Shown here piece after piece: positions 1 through 8,176 of a DNA stretch of 64,000 nucleotides. The notes beneath the pieces were generated by a model that did no database searches, was not told where the DNA came from, and saw only the letters and a list, made by a program, of their open reading frames with translations. This DNA is from Vitreoscilla filiformis (GTDB lineage: Bacteria > Pseudomonadota > Gammaproteobacteria > Burkholderiales > Burkholderiaceae_C). The stretch lies in NCBI RefSeq assembly GCF_002222655.1, contig NZ_CP022423.1, forward strand, positions 186,001 to 250,000. The letters run 5' to 3'. The translations under genes and the position numbers were made by a program. Position 1 is the stretch's first letter, and each line of letters begins with the position of its first letter.

Positions 1-408
1 CAGCCGGCCCACGCAGCCCAAGTCTTGCTCCCCGAAACGCCCCTCACACACCCAACCGAGCTGCCGCGCCAGTTGAGCGTTGTTACCCACTTCCGGGTGC
101 GCATCCAGCGGCAGGTGGTAGGCCAGCAAGTTGATGTCGTGCTGCATCAGGTACTGCACACGCGCCTTGAGCCACCCCGTCAGGCGCCCGTCATGCCCAC
201 GCCAAAACAAACCGTGATGCACCAGCAGCACGTCGGCGTGCGCGGCGGCAGCGGCTTCAATCAGTGCCAAGCTGGCGGTCACACCCGAGACCACATGGCG
301 GATCTCGCCCCGCCCCTCGACTTGCAGACCGTTCGGCCCATAATCCTTGAATCGATCCACCCCCAGGTACTGGGCAAGATAGTCCGTGACTTCGCGGCGT
401 GTGGCCAT
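1..408 (-). CDS. Nif3-like dinuclear metal centre protein, C-terminal part missing
   Basis: The N-terminal 136 residues of a Nif3/YbgI-family (DUF34) protein read leftwards and run off the window edge. The start is an ATG at 408. The family signature is visible: YGPNGLQVEG near residue 28, a GVTAS segment near 48, and LLVHHGLFW near 64, whose two adjacent histidines are metal ligands in the family. AYHLPLDAH follows near 101. Nif3 proteins form hexameric rings with a two-metal site. A GTP cyclohydrolase-like or metal-chaperone role has been proposed for them, but the substrate is unsettled. The gene is divergent from the DegQ-type protease gene, with the two starts only about 30 nt apart. A Nif3–protease–tatC order is familiar in Burkholderiales. 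Confidence 0.93.
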   Translation of the reverse strand, partial: MATRREVTDYLAQYLGVDRFKDYGPNGLQVEGRGEIRHVVSGVTASLALIEAAAAAHADVLLVHHGLFWRGHDGRLTGWLKARVQYLMQHDINLLAYHLPLDAHPEVGNNAQLARQLGWVCEGRFGEQDLGCVGRL

Positions 409-439
409 GGCCGTGCGGCTCCTTTTTCGTTTCGAATGC

Positions 440-1636
440 ATGCGCAGAATCTGGCTCGTATTTTCCCAGGCTGTCACGGTGGCCGTTGCGGTGGTGTTCG
501 TGGTTGGCACCTTCAAACCGCTGTGGCTCCAGCAAGGCGCCCGCGTCTGGGCCCCCGTCGCGGTGGCGCCCCTCAGCCAAGTTCAGGCGTCGGGGGTGAC
601 GGTGCAAGTGGCTGCCGCTTCGCCCGCCGCCTCCCAACCGCTGAGTGAAGCGGCCCGCCGGGCCGTGCCGGCCATCGTCAGCGTCAACGCCAGCAAGAAA
701 ACCAGCGAACGCGCCACCACACCGCATGCGCAGGATCCCGTATTCCGGTTTTTCTTTGGCCCGCGCCAGCGCCCCACACAACCCCAGCCAGAGCCGTCGA
801 TGGGCATGGGCTCGGGGGTGATTGTGTCGCCAGAAGGCTACTTGCTGACGAACAACCACGTCGTCAATGGCGCTGAGAGTGTGACCGTGCAGCTCGCCGA
901 TGGCCGCGAAGCCAACGCCATCATCGTCGGCACCGACCCCGAAACCGATCTGGCCGTGCTCAAAATCGACTTACCGAATTTACCCACCGTGACGCTGGGC
1001 GACATCGGCCAGTTGCAAGTCGGCGATGCGGTGTTGGCCATCGGCAACCCCTTCAACGTCGGCCAAACGGTGACGTCCGGCATCGTCAGCGCGCTGGGCC
1101 GCACGGGGCTGGGCCTGTCCACTTTCGAGAACTTCATCCAAACCGATGCGGCCATCAACCCTGGCAATTCAGGCGGGGCGCTGGTGGACATTCAAGGCAA
1201 CCTCGTGGGCATCAACACCGCCATTTATTCGCGCTCGGGCGGCAGCATGGGCATCGGTTTTGCCATTCCGATCGATTTGGCGCGGGATGTGATGACCAGC
1301 CTGATCCGCGATGGCCAAGTCACTCGCGGCTGGATCGGCGTGCAACCCCGCGATTTGAGCGAGGACATGGCCCGGGCGCTCAAACTTTCGGTCAGCGACG
1401 GCGTGCTCATCACCGGCGTGTTGCAGGATGGCCCTGCGCATGAAGCCGGCTTGAAGCCCGGCGACGTGGTGCGCCAAATCGCCGGCCAGCCCATTCATAA
1501 CACAACGCAGTTGCTCAACGTGGTGGCGAGTTTGAAGCCACAAAGCACGGTGGCCATCTCGCTGATGCGGGGCGAGAAGGCGCTGGAGATTCCCGTGCAG
1601 GTGGCCCAACGCAAGCCCAATCCGGAGCGGGACTGA
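440..1636 (+). CDS. DegQ/HtrA-type periplasmic serine protease, one PDZ domain
   Basis: This is a 398-residue S1C (HtrA/Do-like) protease. One N-terminal membrane segment (about residues 4-25) acts as anchor or uncleaved signal. It is followed by a Pro/Ala-rich linker, the trypsin-like domain and a single C-terminal PDZ domain (about 300-385). The catalytic triad is visible as His140 (NNHVV), Asp170 (ETDLAVLK) and Ser244 (GNSGGAL). Such enzymes degrade or chaperone misfolded envelope proteins. The start at 440 (MRRIWLVF) is chosen because it puts the hydrophobic anchor at the N-terminus. In-frame starts at 386 and 407 would add a stretch overlapping the divergent Nif3 gene. The gene ends 11 nt from the convergent tatC stop. 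With only one PDZ domain it resembles DegS/DegQ-short forms rather than DegP. Confidence 0.93.
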   Translation: MRRIWLVFSQAVTVAVAVVFVVGTFKPLWLQQGARVWAPVAVAPLSQVQASGVTVQVAAASPAASQPLSEAARRAVPAIVSVNASKKTSERATTPHAQDPVFRFFFGPRQRPTQPQPEPSMGMGSGVIVSPEGYLLTNNHVVNGAESVTVQLADGREANAIIVGTDPETDLAVLKIDLPNLPTVTLGDIGQLQVGDAVLAIGNPFNVGQTVTSGIVSALGRTGLGLSTFENFIQTDAAINPGNSGGALVDIQGNLVGINTAIYSRSGGSMGIGFAIPIDLARDVMTSLIRDGQVTRGWIGVQPRDLSEDMARALKLSVSDGVLITGVLQDGPAHEAGLKPGDVVRQIAGQPIHNTTQLLNVVASLKPQSTVAISLMRGEKALEIPVQVAQRKPNPERD

Positions 1637-1647
1637 GCTTGGCGCGG

Positions 1648-2421
1648 TCAATCGTCCTTGGACTCCGGCGCCTGGGTGTGCTTGATGAACAACTGCGCTG
1701 AGACGATGCCCAATTCGTACAGCAGGCACATCGGAATGGCCAGCGCCAGTTGAGACACCACATCCGGCGGTGTGATCACCGCTGCGATGATGAAGGCCAC
1801 CACGATGAAGTAACCCCGGAACTCGCGCAGCTTCTCAATGCTGACCACGCCCATGCGCGCCAACACCACCACCACCACGGGCACTTCGAACGCCGCCCCG
1901 AAGGCGATGAACATCGTCATCACAAAACCCAGGTAGGCTTCGATGTCGGGGGCGGCGGTGATGCTGGCCGGGGCGATGCTCTGGATGAACTTGAACACCT
2001 GGCCGAACACAAAGAAGTGGCAAAACGCCACGCCCAGGATGAACAGCACGGTGCTAGAGATCACCAGCGGCAGAACGAGGCGCTTCTCATGGTTGTACAA
2101 ACCCGGCGCCACAAAAGCCCACACTTGGTAGAGCACGATGGGCAGGGCCAGCAAAAAACCCGCCATCAGCGTGATTTTGAGCGGCACCAAAAACGGTGAA
2201 ATAACGCTGGTGGCGATCATGGTGGCCCCTTGCGGCAAGGTGGACACCAGTGGCGAGGCCAGCAAATCAAACATCGCGCCAGGGCCGGGCCACAGCGCCA
2301 GCGCGAAAAACGCCACCAACACCGAGCCCAACGCACGCACCAAGCGGTCGCGCAGCTCAATCAGGTGGGAGACGAACGGCGCTTCGGTGCCCGCCAGTTC
2401 GTCATGCGGGTCTTGGCTCAT
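1648..2421 (-). CDS. tatC: Twin-arginine translocase subunit TatC
   Basis: A 257-residue polytopic inner-membrane protein, the core receptor of the Tat system that exports folded proteins carrying an RR signal peptide. The conserved N-terminal motif [13 protein letters not shown] (about residues 19-31) and six hydrophobic segments are present. The first periplasmic loop has the usual [13 protein letters not shown] sequence, and [12 protein letters not shown] precedes the third segment. The start is the ATG at 2421. It overlaps the tatB stop by 4 nt (ATGA), so translation is probably coupled. The operon order read leftwards is tatA, tatB, tatC. It ends 11 nt from the convergent protease gene, with no obvious terminator hairpin between them. 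Confidence 0.97.
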   Translation of the reverse strand: MSQDPHDELAGTEAPFVSHLIELRDRLVRALGSVLVAFFALALWPGPGAMFDLLASPLVSTLPQGATMIATSVISPFLVPLKITLMAGFLLALPIVLYQVWAFVAPGLYNHEKRLVLPLVISSTVLFILGVAFCHFFVFGQVFKFIQSIAPASITAAPDIEAYLGFVMTMFIAFGAAFEVPVVVVVLARMGVVSIEKLREFRGYFIVVAFIIAAVITPPDVVSQLALAIPMCLLYELGIVSAQLFIKHTQAPESKDD

Positions 2422-2936
2422 CTTGGGGTGAATCCATTGCGGGGCCGATGGCGCGCCACGCGCGCCGCCCCGGACTGCACATGGGTGCGCACACCAGCCT
2501 GTTGCTTGTACCAACGCGGCACGGCGGAACGTTTGATGCGCCAGTTCTTGCGCACCTTGGCGTAACTGGGCGGCGGGGTGTACCAACCGCCTTCGTCGCT
2601 GCTGCCACCGGTCTCGGGCGCGCTGGACGAGGACGATGGCAGCCCCGCCGTGGCCTCCGACCACGACTTGTCGAAGTCATTCGACAGTTGGTTCACTTCG
2701 CGATGCATGGAGTGCTCCACGTCTCGGGCAGTGCTTTCGAACTGCTGTTTGACTTTGTTCAGCTCTTCCAGCTCGATGGAGCGGTTGACCTCGGCCTTGA
2801 CGTCGCTCACGTACCGCTGCGCCTTGCCGATGAAATGCCCCACGGTGCGGGCCACACGCGGCAGCTTCTCCGGGCCGATGACGATGAGCGCCACGGCGCC
2901 GATGAGCGCCAGCTTGTCAAAGCCGAAATCGATCAT
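2418..2936 (-). CDS. tatB: Sec-independent translocase subunit TatB
   Basis: A 172-residue TatB: one N-terminal membrane helix (residues 5-21, with [14 protein letters not shown] just after it), an amphipathic helix, then a long charged helix and a disordered tail. The Glu–Lys–Leu-Pro sequence after the membrane helix is characteristic of TatB. With TatC it forms the signal-peptide receptor. The tail from about residue 98 is Ser-rich and then basic ([16 protein letters not shown]), and is longer than in many TatB proteins. It lies 22 nt downstream of tatA and overlaps tatC by 4 nt. Confidence 0.95.
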   Translation of the reverse strand: MIDFGFDKLALIGAVALIVIGPEKLPRVARTVGHFIGKAQRYVSDVKAEVNRSIELEELNKVKQQFESTARDVEHSMHREVNQLSNDFDKSWSEATAGLPSSSSSAPETGGSSDEGGWYTPPPSYAKVRKNWRIKRSAVPRWYKQQAGVRTHVQSGAARVARHRPRNGFTPR

Positions 2937-2958
2937 GCGTGCTCAGACTTTGGGCGGA

Positions 2959-3189
2959 TCAGGACTTGGATTTGACTTTGGCCTCAACGTCCACCGTTTC
3001 GGTGTCGTTTTTGGCGGTCACTTGTTGCGGCGCTTCGGGCACGCCTTCGGAGCCGCCCTTGATGCCATCCTTGAAGCCCTTGACGGCGGAACCCAGATCG
3101 GAGCCCACGTTCTTGAGCTTCTTGGTGCCGAAGATCAGCACCACCACCACCAACACGATCAGCCAATGCCAGATGCTGAACGAACCCAT
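2959..3189 (-). CDS. tatA: Sec-independent translocase subunit TatA
   Basis: A 76-residue TatA, which oligomerises to form the protein-conducting element of the Tat translocase. It has an N-terminal [13 protein letters not shown] membrane helix, then the hinge and amphipathic helix with [21 protein letters not shown], a typical TatA signature, and a charged tail. It heads the tatABC operon on the minus strand. The HIT gene lies 59 nt upstream on the same strand, so this may be one longer transcript beginning at or before the hisI/hisE genes. Confidence 0.96.
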   Translation of the reverse strand: MGSFSIWHWLIVLVVVVLIFGTKKLKNVGSDLGSAVKGFKDGIKGGSEGVPEAPQQVTAKNDTETVDVEAKVKSKS

Positions 3190-3248
3190 GTGAACTCTCC
3201 AGAAAACGAAGCTGCGGATTTTAGGGGCCGGGCTGTTTCAGCGCCGGG

Positions 3249-3596
3249 TCAGCCCTTGGCCCACGGACGCGGGCCCCCCATGACGTGCATGTGAACGTGG
3301 TAGACCTCTTGCCCGCCATCGCGCCCCGTGTTGATGACTTGGCGGAACCCCCCAGTGACCCCCAGCTCGGCCATCAGTTTGGGGGCGAGCACCATCATCT
3401 TGCCCAGCACGGCTTGATCATCCGCGCTGACGTCGACCATGGAAGCGATGTGGCGCTTGGGGATGATGAGCACATGCACGGGCGCCCAGGGCGCGATGTC
3501 GTGGAAGGCCAGCAGGTCTTCGTCCTCGTAAACCTTCTTGGCTGGGATGTGGCCGGCAACGATTTTGCAGAAGATGCAGTTCGGATCTGCGCTCAT
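3249..3596 (-). CDS. HIT-family nucleotide-binding protein (HINT type)
   Basis: A 115-residue histidine-triad protein. It has the N-terminal CIFCKIVAGHIPAKKVYED block of HINT-like proteins, HVLIIPKRHIASM in the middle and the catalytic triad HVHMHVMGG near the C-terminus. Members hydrolyse adenosine phosphoramidates or related nucleotides, but the physiological substrate is generally unknown. The ATG at 3596 is chosen over one nine codons upstream because a good ribosome site (GAGGAAG) precedes it at proper spacing. It is placed between hisE and tatA, the usual betaproteobacterial order. Confidence 0.95.
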   Translation of the reverse strand: MSADPNCIFCKIVAGHIPAKKVYEDEDLLAFHDIAPWAPVHVLIIPKRHIASMVDVSADDQAVLGKMMVLAPKLMAELGVTGGFRQVINTGRDGGQEVYHVHMHVMGGPRPWAKG

Positions 3597-3629
3597 GGGG
3601 ACTTCCTCGAAAACAAGGGACACGGGGGA

Positions 3630-3974
3630 TCAAACGCCTTGCGCGTCGCGCTGCTGGGCTTTGCGGGCGGCAAACTCTTCCAAACCGGAGAGCCCTTCGC
3701 GCCGCGCCAGCTCGGCCAGCACGGCTTCCGGGCGCAGACCAAATTGGGCCAGCGCCACCAGCGAGTGGAACCACAGATCAGCGACTTCGTAAACGATTTT
3801 TTGCGCGTCGCCATCTTTGGCGGCCATCACGGTTTCGGTGGCTTCTTCGCCGACTTTCTTCAGAATGGCATCGGTGCCTTTGTGGAACAGGCGTGCGACG
3901 TAGCTTTTATCCGGGTCGGCACCCCGGCGTGACTCGATGACATCGGCCAGATGCGCCAGCAGTTCAGACGACAT
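3630..3974 (-). CDS. hisE: Phosphoribosyl-ATP diphosphatase
   Basis: A 114-residue HisE, an all-alpha NTP pyrophosphohydrolase (MazG-like fold) that converts phosphoribosyl-ATP to phosphoribosyl-AMP in the second step of histidine synthesis. [20 protein letters not shown] followed by [13 protein letters not shown] carries the Glu/Asp residues that bind Mg2+ in the family, and [14 protein letters not shown] completes the core. The start at 3974 (MSSELLAHL) gives the normal family length. It lies 29 nt downstream of the Nudix–HisI gene, whose product does the next step. The rest of the his operon is not in this window. Confidence 0.95.
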   Translation of the reverse strand: MSSELLAHLADVIESRRGADPDKSYVARLFHKGTDAILKKVGEEATETVMAAKDGDAQKIVYEVADLWFHSLVALAQFGLRPEAVLAELARREGLSGLEEFAARKAQQRDAQGV

Positions 3975-4003
3975 GGGGAACCCTTCTCTCAATCTTCTGC
4001 GAT

Positions 4004-4891
4004 TCAACGGTAAATCGTGCCCGGGTCTTTGAGCACCGGATCGACGGCCACCCACTGCCCGCCTTCGAGCCGCTCAAAAAAGCAACTGTGGCGCCCGGTG
4101 TGGCAGGCGATGCCGGGTTCGTGGCCCTGCTGGGTGATTTTGAGTAACACCACATCTTGGTCGCAATCCAGCCGGATTTCGTGTACGACTTGGAAGTGCC
4201 CCGACTCCTCGCCCTTGTGCCACAGCTTGCGGCGCGAGCGGCTGTAGTACACCGCTTGGCCGACTTTGGCCGTCTTGGCCAGGGCCTCGCGGTTCATCCA
4301 CGCGAACATCAGCACGTCACCCGTGCTGGCTTCTTGGGCGATGACGGGCACGAGGCCGTCTTTGTCCCATCTGATGTGATCCAACCAATCCATGTCGGGC
4401 AGTGTAACGAAGTGCTTTTTGCGCTCCTCGGCCAACCAGCGCAACACCGGCACCGTGCCCGGCAACACCGGCTCGCTGCGCACAGGCAGCGTCTCCCAAG
4501 CCATGCGTTGGCCTTCGCGCATTTGGAATTCCCCCGTCCAGGTGAACACCTTGCGGAAGTGCAAGCGCACACGGGCGTGGGGGTAGTCCATCACCAGTTC
4601 GTGCCACGCGACGCTGTCGCCGATGGTGATGCCCAGCTCTTCGTGCAGCTCACGCACCAGTGCGTCGTGGACGGTTTCGCCGGCTTCGAGTTTGCCGCCG
4701 GGGAACTCCCAGTAACCGGCGTAGACCTTGCCTTCGGGGCGCGAGGTCAACAAAAAGCGGCCTTCTTGGCCGTGCGCGTCACGCTCGATGAGCACGCCCA
4801 CCGCCACATCCACCGCCGGGCGTTGTGCCGCCACGGTGTCAGCCGACGTGCCCGGCGCCACCAGCACCGCGTTGGAATCCGCGCCGCTCAT
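4004..4891 (-). CDS. hisI: Nudix hydrolase fused to phosphoribosyl-AMP cyclohydrolase (HisI)
   Basis: A single 295-residue frame carries two enzymes. Residues about 28-155 are a MutT-like Nudix domain with an intact Nudix box: Gly66, Glu72, then REL-H-EE-LG at 80-87. MutT-type domains remove diphosphate from nucleotides such as 8-oxo-dGTP. Residues 167-295 are a complete HisI domain with [28 protein letters not shown] and the zinc cysteines Cys243, Cys263 and Cys270. HisI opens the purine ring of phosphoribosyl-AMP in histidine synthesis. No stop separates them. An internal ATG at 4393 (Met167) sits where a stand-alone HisI would begin, but it lacks a recognisable ribosome site. The gene overlaps the DUF815 ATPase gene by 4 nt and is followed by hisE. 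Nudix and hisI usually lie at different loci, so the join looks like a genomic junction between two neighbourhoods. Confidence 0.9.
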   Translation of the reverse strand: MSGADSNAVLVAPGTSADTVAAQRPAVDVAVGVLIERDAHGQEGRFLLTSRPEGKVYAGYWEFPGGKLEAGETVHDALVRELHEELGITIGDSVAWHELVMDYPHARVRLHFRKVFTWTGEFQMREGQRMAWETLPVRSEPVLPGTVPVLRWLAEERKKHFVTLPDMDWLDHIRWDKDGLVPVIAQEASTGDVLMFAWMNREALAKTAKVGQAVYYSRSRRKLWHKGEESGHFQVVHEIRLDCDQDVVLLKITQQGHEPGIACHTGRHSCFFERLEGGQWVAVDPVLKDPGTIYR

Positions 4892-5772
4892 GTGCCGGCC
4901 CCCACGCGATGACGTCCAGCTTGGTCACGGGCAAACTGGTAGGCCACTCGACCGGAACGCGAACCGCGCTCTAAAGCGAAGATCAGCGCCTCCGAACGCG
5001 CCGCCTCCACCGCTGCATCGTCCAGCCCGAAATGGCGCAGCCACTGCCCGACGATCGCCAAATACTCGTTCTGGCTGAACGGATAAAAGCTGATCCACAA
5101 CCCAAAGCGTTCAGAGAGGGAGATTTTTTCCTCGACCACTTCGCCGGGGTGCAACTCGCCGTTGTCATCGTGGCGGGCACCGAGGTTGTCCTTCATGTAC
5201 TCGGGCAGCAGGTGGCGGCGGTTGCTGGTGGCGTAGATCAGCACGTTGTCCCCCGCCGCCGAGATCGAGCCATCCAAAATCGATTTGAGCGCTTTGTAGC
5301 CGGGCTCGCCGTCTTCAAAACTCAAGTCGTCACAAAAGACGATGAAGCGCTCGGGCCGGCTGGCCACCAGCTCCACCAAGTCGGGCAAATCAACCATGTC
5401 CGACTTATCGACTTCGATCAGGCGCAAACCCTGCGGTGCAAACTCGTTCAAACAGGCTTTGACGAGCGAGCTTTTGCCCGTGCCGCGTGCGCCCGTGAGC
5501 AGCACGTTGTTGGCCGTGGCCCCGGCGACGAACTGGGCGGTGTTGCGCACCAGGCGTTCTTTTTGGGTGTCCACTTCCTGCACGTCGGCCAAGCGGATGG
5601 TGGCGACGTGGCGCACCGGCTCCAGCAGCGCCGAACTGCCGCGCTTGCGATAACGGAACGCCACGGATTCCGACCAATCCGGCGCCTGCACCGGCTGGGG
5701 CAGCACGGCCTCCAGCCGCGCCAGCACGCGCTCCGCACGCGCCAGCAGGGATTCGAGAGCTTGAGAATTCAT
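4888..5772 (-). CDS. DUF815-family AAA-type ATPase
   Basis: A 294-residue P-loop ATPase of the DUF815 group. It shows a Walker A motif GARGTGKSS (about residue 95), a Walker B-like [11 protein letters not shown] (about 144) and an arginine-bearing [11 protein letters not shown] segment. The last quarter, with [15 protein letters not shown], is typical of the family. The cellular role is not established. In many Burkholderiales this gene sits next to argJ and a Nudix gene. Here it heads the operon with the Nudix–HisI fusion, overlapping it by 4 nt, while argJ is about 11 kb away. The start at 5772 (MNSQALESL) is the first ATG and gives normal length. Confidence 0.9.
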   Translation of the reverse strand: MNSQALESLLARAERVLARLEAVLPQPVQAPDWSESVAFRYRKRGSSALLEPVRHVATIRLADVQEVDTQKERLVRNTAQFVAGATANNVLLTGARGTGKSSLVKACLNEFAPQGLRLIEVDKSDMVDLPDLVELVASRPERFIVFCDDLSFEDGEPGYKALKSILDGSISAAGDNVLIYATSNRRHLLPEYMKDNLGARHDDNGELHPGEVVEEKISLSERFGLWISFYPFSQNEYLAIVGQWLRHFGLDDAAVEAARSEALIFALERGSRSGRVAYQFARDQAGRHRVGAGT

Positions 5773-5803
5773 GGGGCGCGAGTGTAGGCGCCCGCCGCTG
5801 CTT

Positions 5804-6430
5804 TCAGGTCAGCAGGGCCAGTGCCAGGTCGAGCTGCTCGGTCGGCAGTCGCTTGAAACCGCTGCGGGCGTAACGCTGCAAACGCCCCAACGCAAACGCC
5901 ACCAGCACCGACGCCCGCCCACTCACCTCCGCTGCGGGCACCGGCTCGCCCGTGCCGTCCGGGCCGATGAGGCGCAGGCTTTGGCGCAATTGGGCTTCGA
6001 TGCGATCCAGAAACTGCGTCATGCGCTGCATCAGGCGTTCGTCCTCGAACACCAGCGCGTCGCCCACCATGACGCGCACCATGCCCGGGTTTTTCTCGCC
6101 AAACTGCAACAGCATCTGCACGATGCGCTGGGTTTGCACCCGGCCATCGGTTTCACGCTCGTTGATGTGGTTGATGAGGCCGAACACGCTGGATTCGATG
6201 AACTCAATCAGCCCTTCGAACATCTGCGCTTTGCCGGCAAAGTGGCGGTACAACGCCGCTTCGCTCACGCCCAGGCGGGCGGCCAACGCGGCGGTGGTGA
6301 TGCGCTCGGCGCCCGGTTGCTCCAACATCGCCGCCAGGGTTTGCAGGATTTGCACCCGGCGCTCCCCCGGCTTGGGCCGCTTGCGCGGGGCGGGCGAGAT
6401 GCTGTCAGCGGCGGGCGTGGGGTCGGGCAT
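5804..6430 (-). CDS. slmA: Nucleoid occlusion factor SlmA, TetR family
   Basis: A 208-residue TetR-type protein closely resembling SlmA. SlmA binds specific chromosomal sites and blocks FtsZ assembly over the nucleoid. The N-terminal helix-turn-helix reads ITTAALAARLGVSEAALYRH (about residues 43-62) and is followed by FAGKAQMFEGLIEFIE, a strong SlmA signature. An N-terminal Pro-rich extension of about 20 residues precedes it. The ATG at 6430 overlaps the nucleotidase stop by one base (TGATG), so translational coupling is likely. The argB–nucleotidase–slmA order is common in Burkholderiales. The gene pairs functionally with the Min operon at 28-30 kb, the other negative regulator of FtsZ placement. 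Confidence 0.93.
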   Translation of the reverse strand: MPDPTPAADSISPAPRKRPKPGERRVQILQTLAAMLEQPGAERITTAALAARLGVSEAALYRHFAGKAQMFEGLIEFIESSVFGLINHINERETDGRVQTQRIVQMLLQFGEKNPGMVRVMVGDALVFEDERLMQRMTQFLDRIEAQLRQSLRLIGPDGTGEPVPAAEVSGRASVLVAFALGRLQRYARSGFKRLPTEQLDLALALLT

Positions 6431-7128
6431 CACAGCAGGCGGAGCAACGGTTGAAGCGAGCGGATTCTGGCACACACATACGCTGGCCGACGGCGTAACA
6501 CCGCCCCTGCTTCGGGCCCGTGCCCGTGGATGGCGCGGTGCAGCCAACGCTGCATCCACACCGTGCGCAGGCCGATGCGGTGGGCGGCTTTTTGATGCGC
6601 CAACGTGTCTTCCACCAGCACGCTGGCGTGGGGCTGGGCGCGCAGTTTCACCAGCACAGCGCGCAACATGCGGGCATCCGGCTTGGGGCGAAGCTGGCCA
6701 AACATGGCCATGTGTTCCACCGCGATCACGCCATCGAAACACGCCGCCAAACCCAAAGCCCGCAGCACGCGCTCGGTGTAGGCCAGCGGGGCGTTGGTCA
6801 GCACAAACTTGCGGCCCGGCAGGCGGCGCAGCGCGGCCACGTCGTGCGGATGGCTGTGCAAGCGGCGCTCCAGTTCCGGCAGGGCGTGGGTGTGGTGCAA
6901 AAAATGCCCGGGCTTGACGCCGTGGTGGCGCACCAACCCGATTAACGTGGCGCCGTAGCGGCGCCAGTAGTGCGCCCGCAAGCGATTGGCTTCGGTGCGA
7001 TCGACCCCGAGTTCACGCTCGATGTAGGCCGTCATGGCCGCGTCGATGGCGCCGAACGCGAAGGCCGACGCGTTGTGCAGCGTGTTGTCGAGGTCAAACA
7101 GCCACACCCGATCCTGGGGGCGCACCAC
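6430..7128 (-). CDS. HAD-superfamily pyrimidine 5'-nucleotidase
   Basis: A protein of about 232 residues with HAD motif I at the N-terminus (WLFDLDNTLHN, the nucleophile and acid/base aspartates), motif II in FVLTNAP, a Lys in LRPKPDARM and motif III in VLVEDTLAHQ. The alpha-helical cap begins ASAFAFGAIDAAM. This matches the SDT1-like pyrimidine 5'-nucleotidases that dephosphorylate UMP and CMP. No ATG precedes the domain without overlapping argB. GTG codons at 7128 or 7125 are the best starts and lie only about 5 nt after the argB stop. The frame ends with TGATG into slmA. The last ~25 residues are rich in Arg and Leu. Confidence 0.88.
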   Translation of the reverse strand: MVRPQDRVWLFDLDNTLHNASAFAFGAIDAAMTAYIERELGVDRTEANRLRAHYWRRYGATLIGLVRHHGVKPGHFLHHTHALPELERRLHSHPHDVAALRRLPGRKFVLTNAPLAYTERVLRALGLAACFDGVIAVEHMAMFGQLRPKPDARMLRAVLVKLRAQPHASVLVEDTLAHQKAAHRIGLRTVWMQRWLHRAIHGHGPEAGAVLRRRPAYVCARIRSLQPLLRLL

Positions 7129-7133
7129 GGCGA

Positions 7134-8045
7134 TCAGCGGGCGCGGATCATGGTGCCGAACGCTTGATCGGTGAGGATCTCCAGCAGCAGCACATGCGGC
7201 ACACGGCCATCGATGATGTGAACCGCATTCACGCCGCACTTAGCCGCGTCGATGGCGCCGGCGATTTTGGGCAGCATGCCGCCGGAGATGGTGCCGTCGG
7301 CCACCAGCTCGTCGATGCGCTGCGAGGTCAGGTCGGTGAGGAGCTGGCCTTGTTTGTCCAGCACGCCGGTGATGTTGGTCAGCAGCAGCAGTTTTTCGGC
7401 CTTGAGGATTTCGGCCAACTTGGACGCCACCAAATCAGCGTTGATGTTGTAACTCTCGTTGTGCTCGCCAAAACCGATCGGGCTGATGACGGGGATGAAG
7501 GCATCGTCTTGCAGGGCCTTGACCACGCTGGGGTCGATTTTGTCGATCTCGCCGACTTGGCCGATGTCGTGCTCTTTGGCCGGATCGTCCTTGTCCAGCA
7601 TTTTGAGCTTGCGGGCGCGGATCAAACCGCCATCCCGCCCGGTCAAGCCGACGGCCTTGCCGCCGGCGTGGTTGATCAGGCCCACGATCTCTTGCTGCAC
7701 TTCACCGGCCAGCACCCATTCGACCACGTCCATGGTTTCCGAATCGGTGACGCGCATGCCTTGGATGAAGTGGCCTTTTTTGCCCACTTTGTTGAGCGCG
7801 TTGTCGATCTGCGGGCCACCGCCGTGAACCACGATGGGGTTGATGCCCACCAGCTTGAGCAACACCACATCCTCGGCGAAGGCTTGTTGCAGCGCCGGGT
7901 CGGTCATGGCATTGCCGCCGTACTTGATGACCATCGTCTTGCCGTGGTACTTGCGGATGTAGGGCAAGGCGCGGGCAAGGATGTCGGCCTTGTCGCGTGG
8001 GGCGATGGCGTCCAGGGCGGGCGATGCGTTGGCAGAGGCGCTCAT
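7134..8045 (-). CDS. argB: N-acetylglutamate kinase
   Basis: A 303-residue ArgB, the second enzyme of arginine synthesis, which phosphorylates N-acetyl-L-glutamate. The amino-acid-kinase motifs are clear: VIKYGGNAM (phosphate-binding Lys), [20 protein letters not shown] and the late ISGGMLPKI. The start at 8045 ([11 protein letters not shown]) lies just downstream of a TGGAGAAAC ribosome-site-like sequence. It leads an operon with the nucleotidase and slmA. argJ lies separately at 17-18 kb. A hairpin terminator upstream isolates argB from the PQQ dehydrogenase transcript. Confidence 0.97.
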   Translation of the reverse strand: MSASANASPALDAIAPRDKADILARALPYIRKYHGKTMVIKYGGNAMTDPALQQAFAEDVVLLKLVGINPIVVHGGGPQIDNALNKVGKKGHFIQGMRVTDSETMDVVEWVLAGEVQQEIVGLINHAGGKAVGLTGRDGGLIRARKLKMLDKDDPAKEHDIGQVGEIDKIDPSVVKALQDDAFIPVISPIGFGEHNESYNINADLVASKLAEILKAEKLLLLTNITGVLDKQGQLLTDLTSQRIDELVADGTISGGMLPKIAGAIDAAKCGVNAVHIIDGRVPHVLLLEILTDQAFGTMIRAR

Positions 8046-8096
8046 GGGGGCTGTTTCTCCAGCAAGAAAAAAACGGTCAGGCGATTGTAGGGAGCA

Positions 8097-8126
8097 CAAA
8101 AAAGGCCGCGCATCGCTGCGCGGCCT
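8097..8126 (-). terminator. Intrinsic terminator after the PQQ dehydrogenase gene
   Basis: A perfect 10-bp stem (AGGCCGCGCA with TGCGCGGCCT, positions 8103-8112 and 8117-8126) with a 4-nt loop. On the minus strand it is followed by a run of six T. It lies 51 nt past the stop of the PQQ dehydrogenase gene and upstream of argB, so it should end that transcript. Confidence 0.9.
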
Positions 8127-8176
8127 GAAACGCTGACGTCAGTGTCCGACGGCCCATGCGCCGCCGGGGTGGCTCA

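Noticed and set aside
386..439. Longer N-terminus for the DegQ-type protease
   Set aside because: Starts at 386 or 407 overlap the divergent Nif3 start and put charged residues before the membrane anchor. The ATG at 440 fits the family better.
1750..2199. A histidine-rich plus-strand frame opposite tatC
   Set aside because: The His runs are the antisense of Val/Met-rich membrane helices of TatC, not a metal-binding protein.
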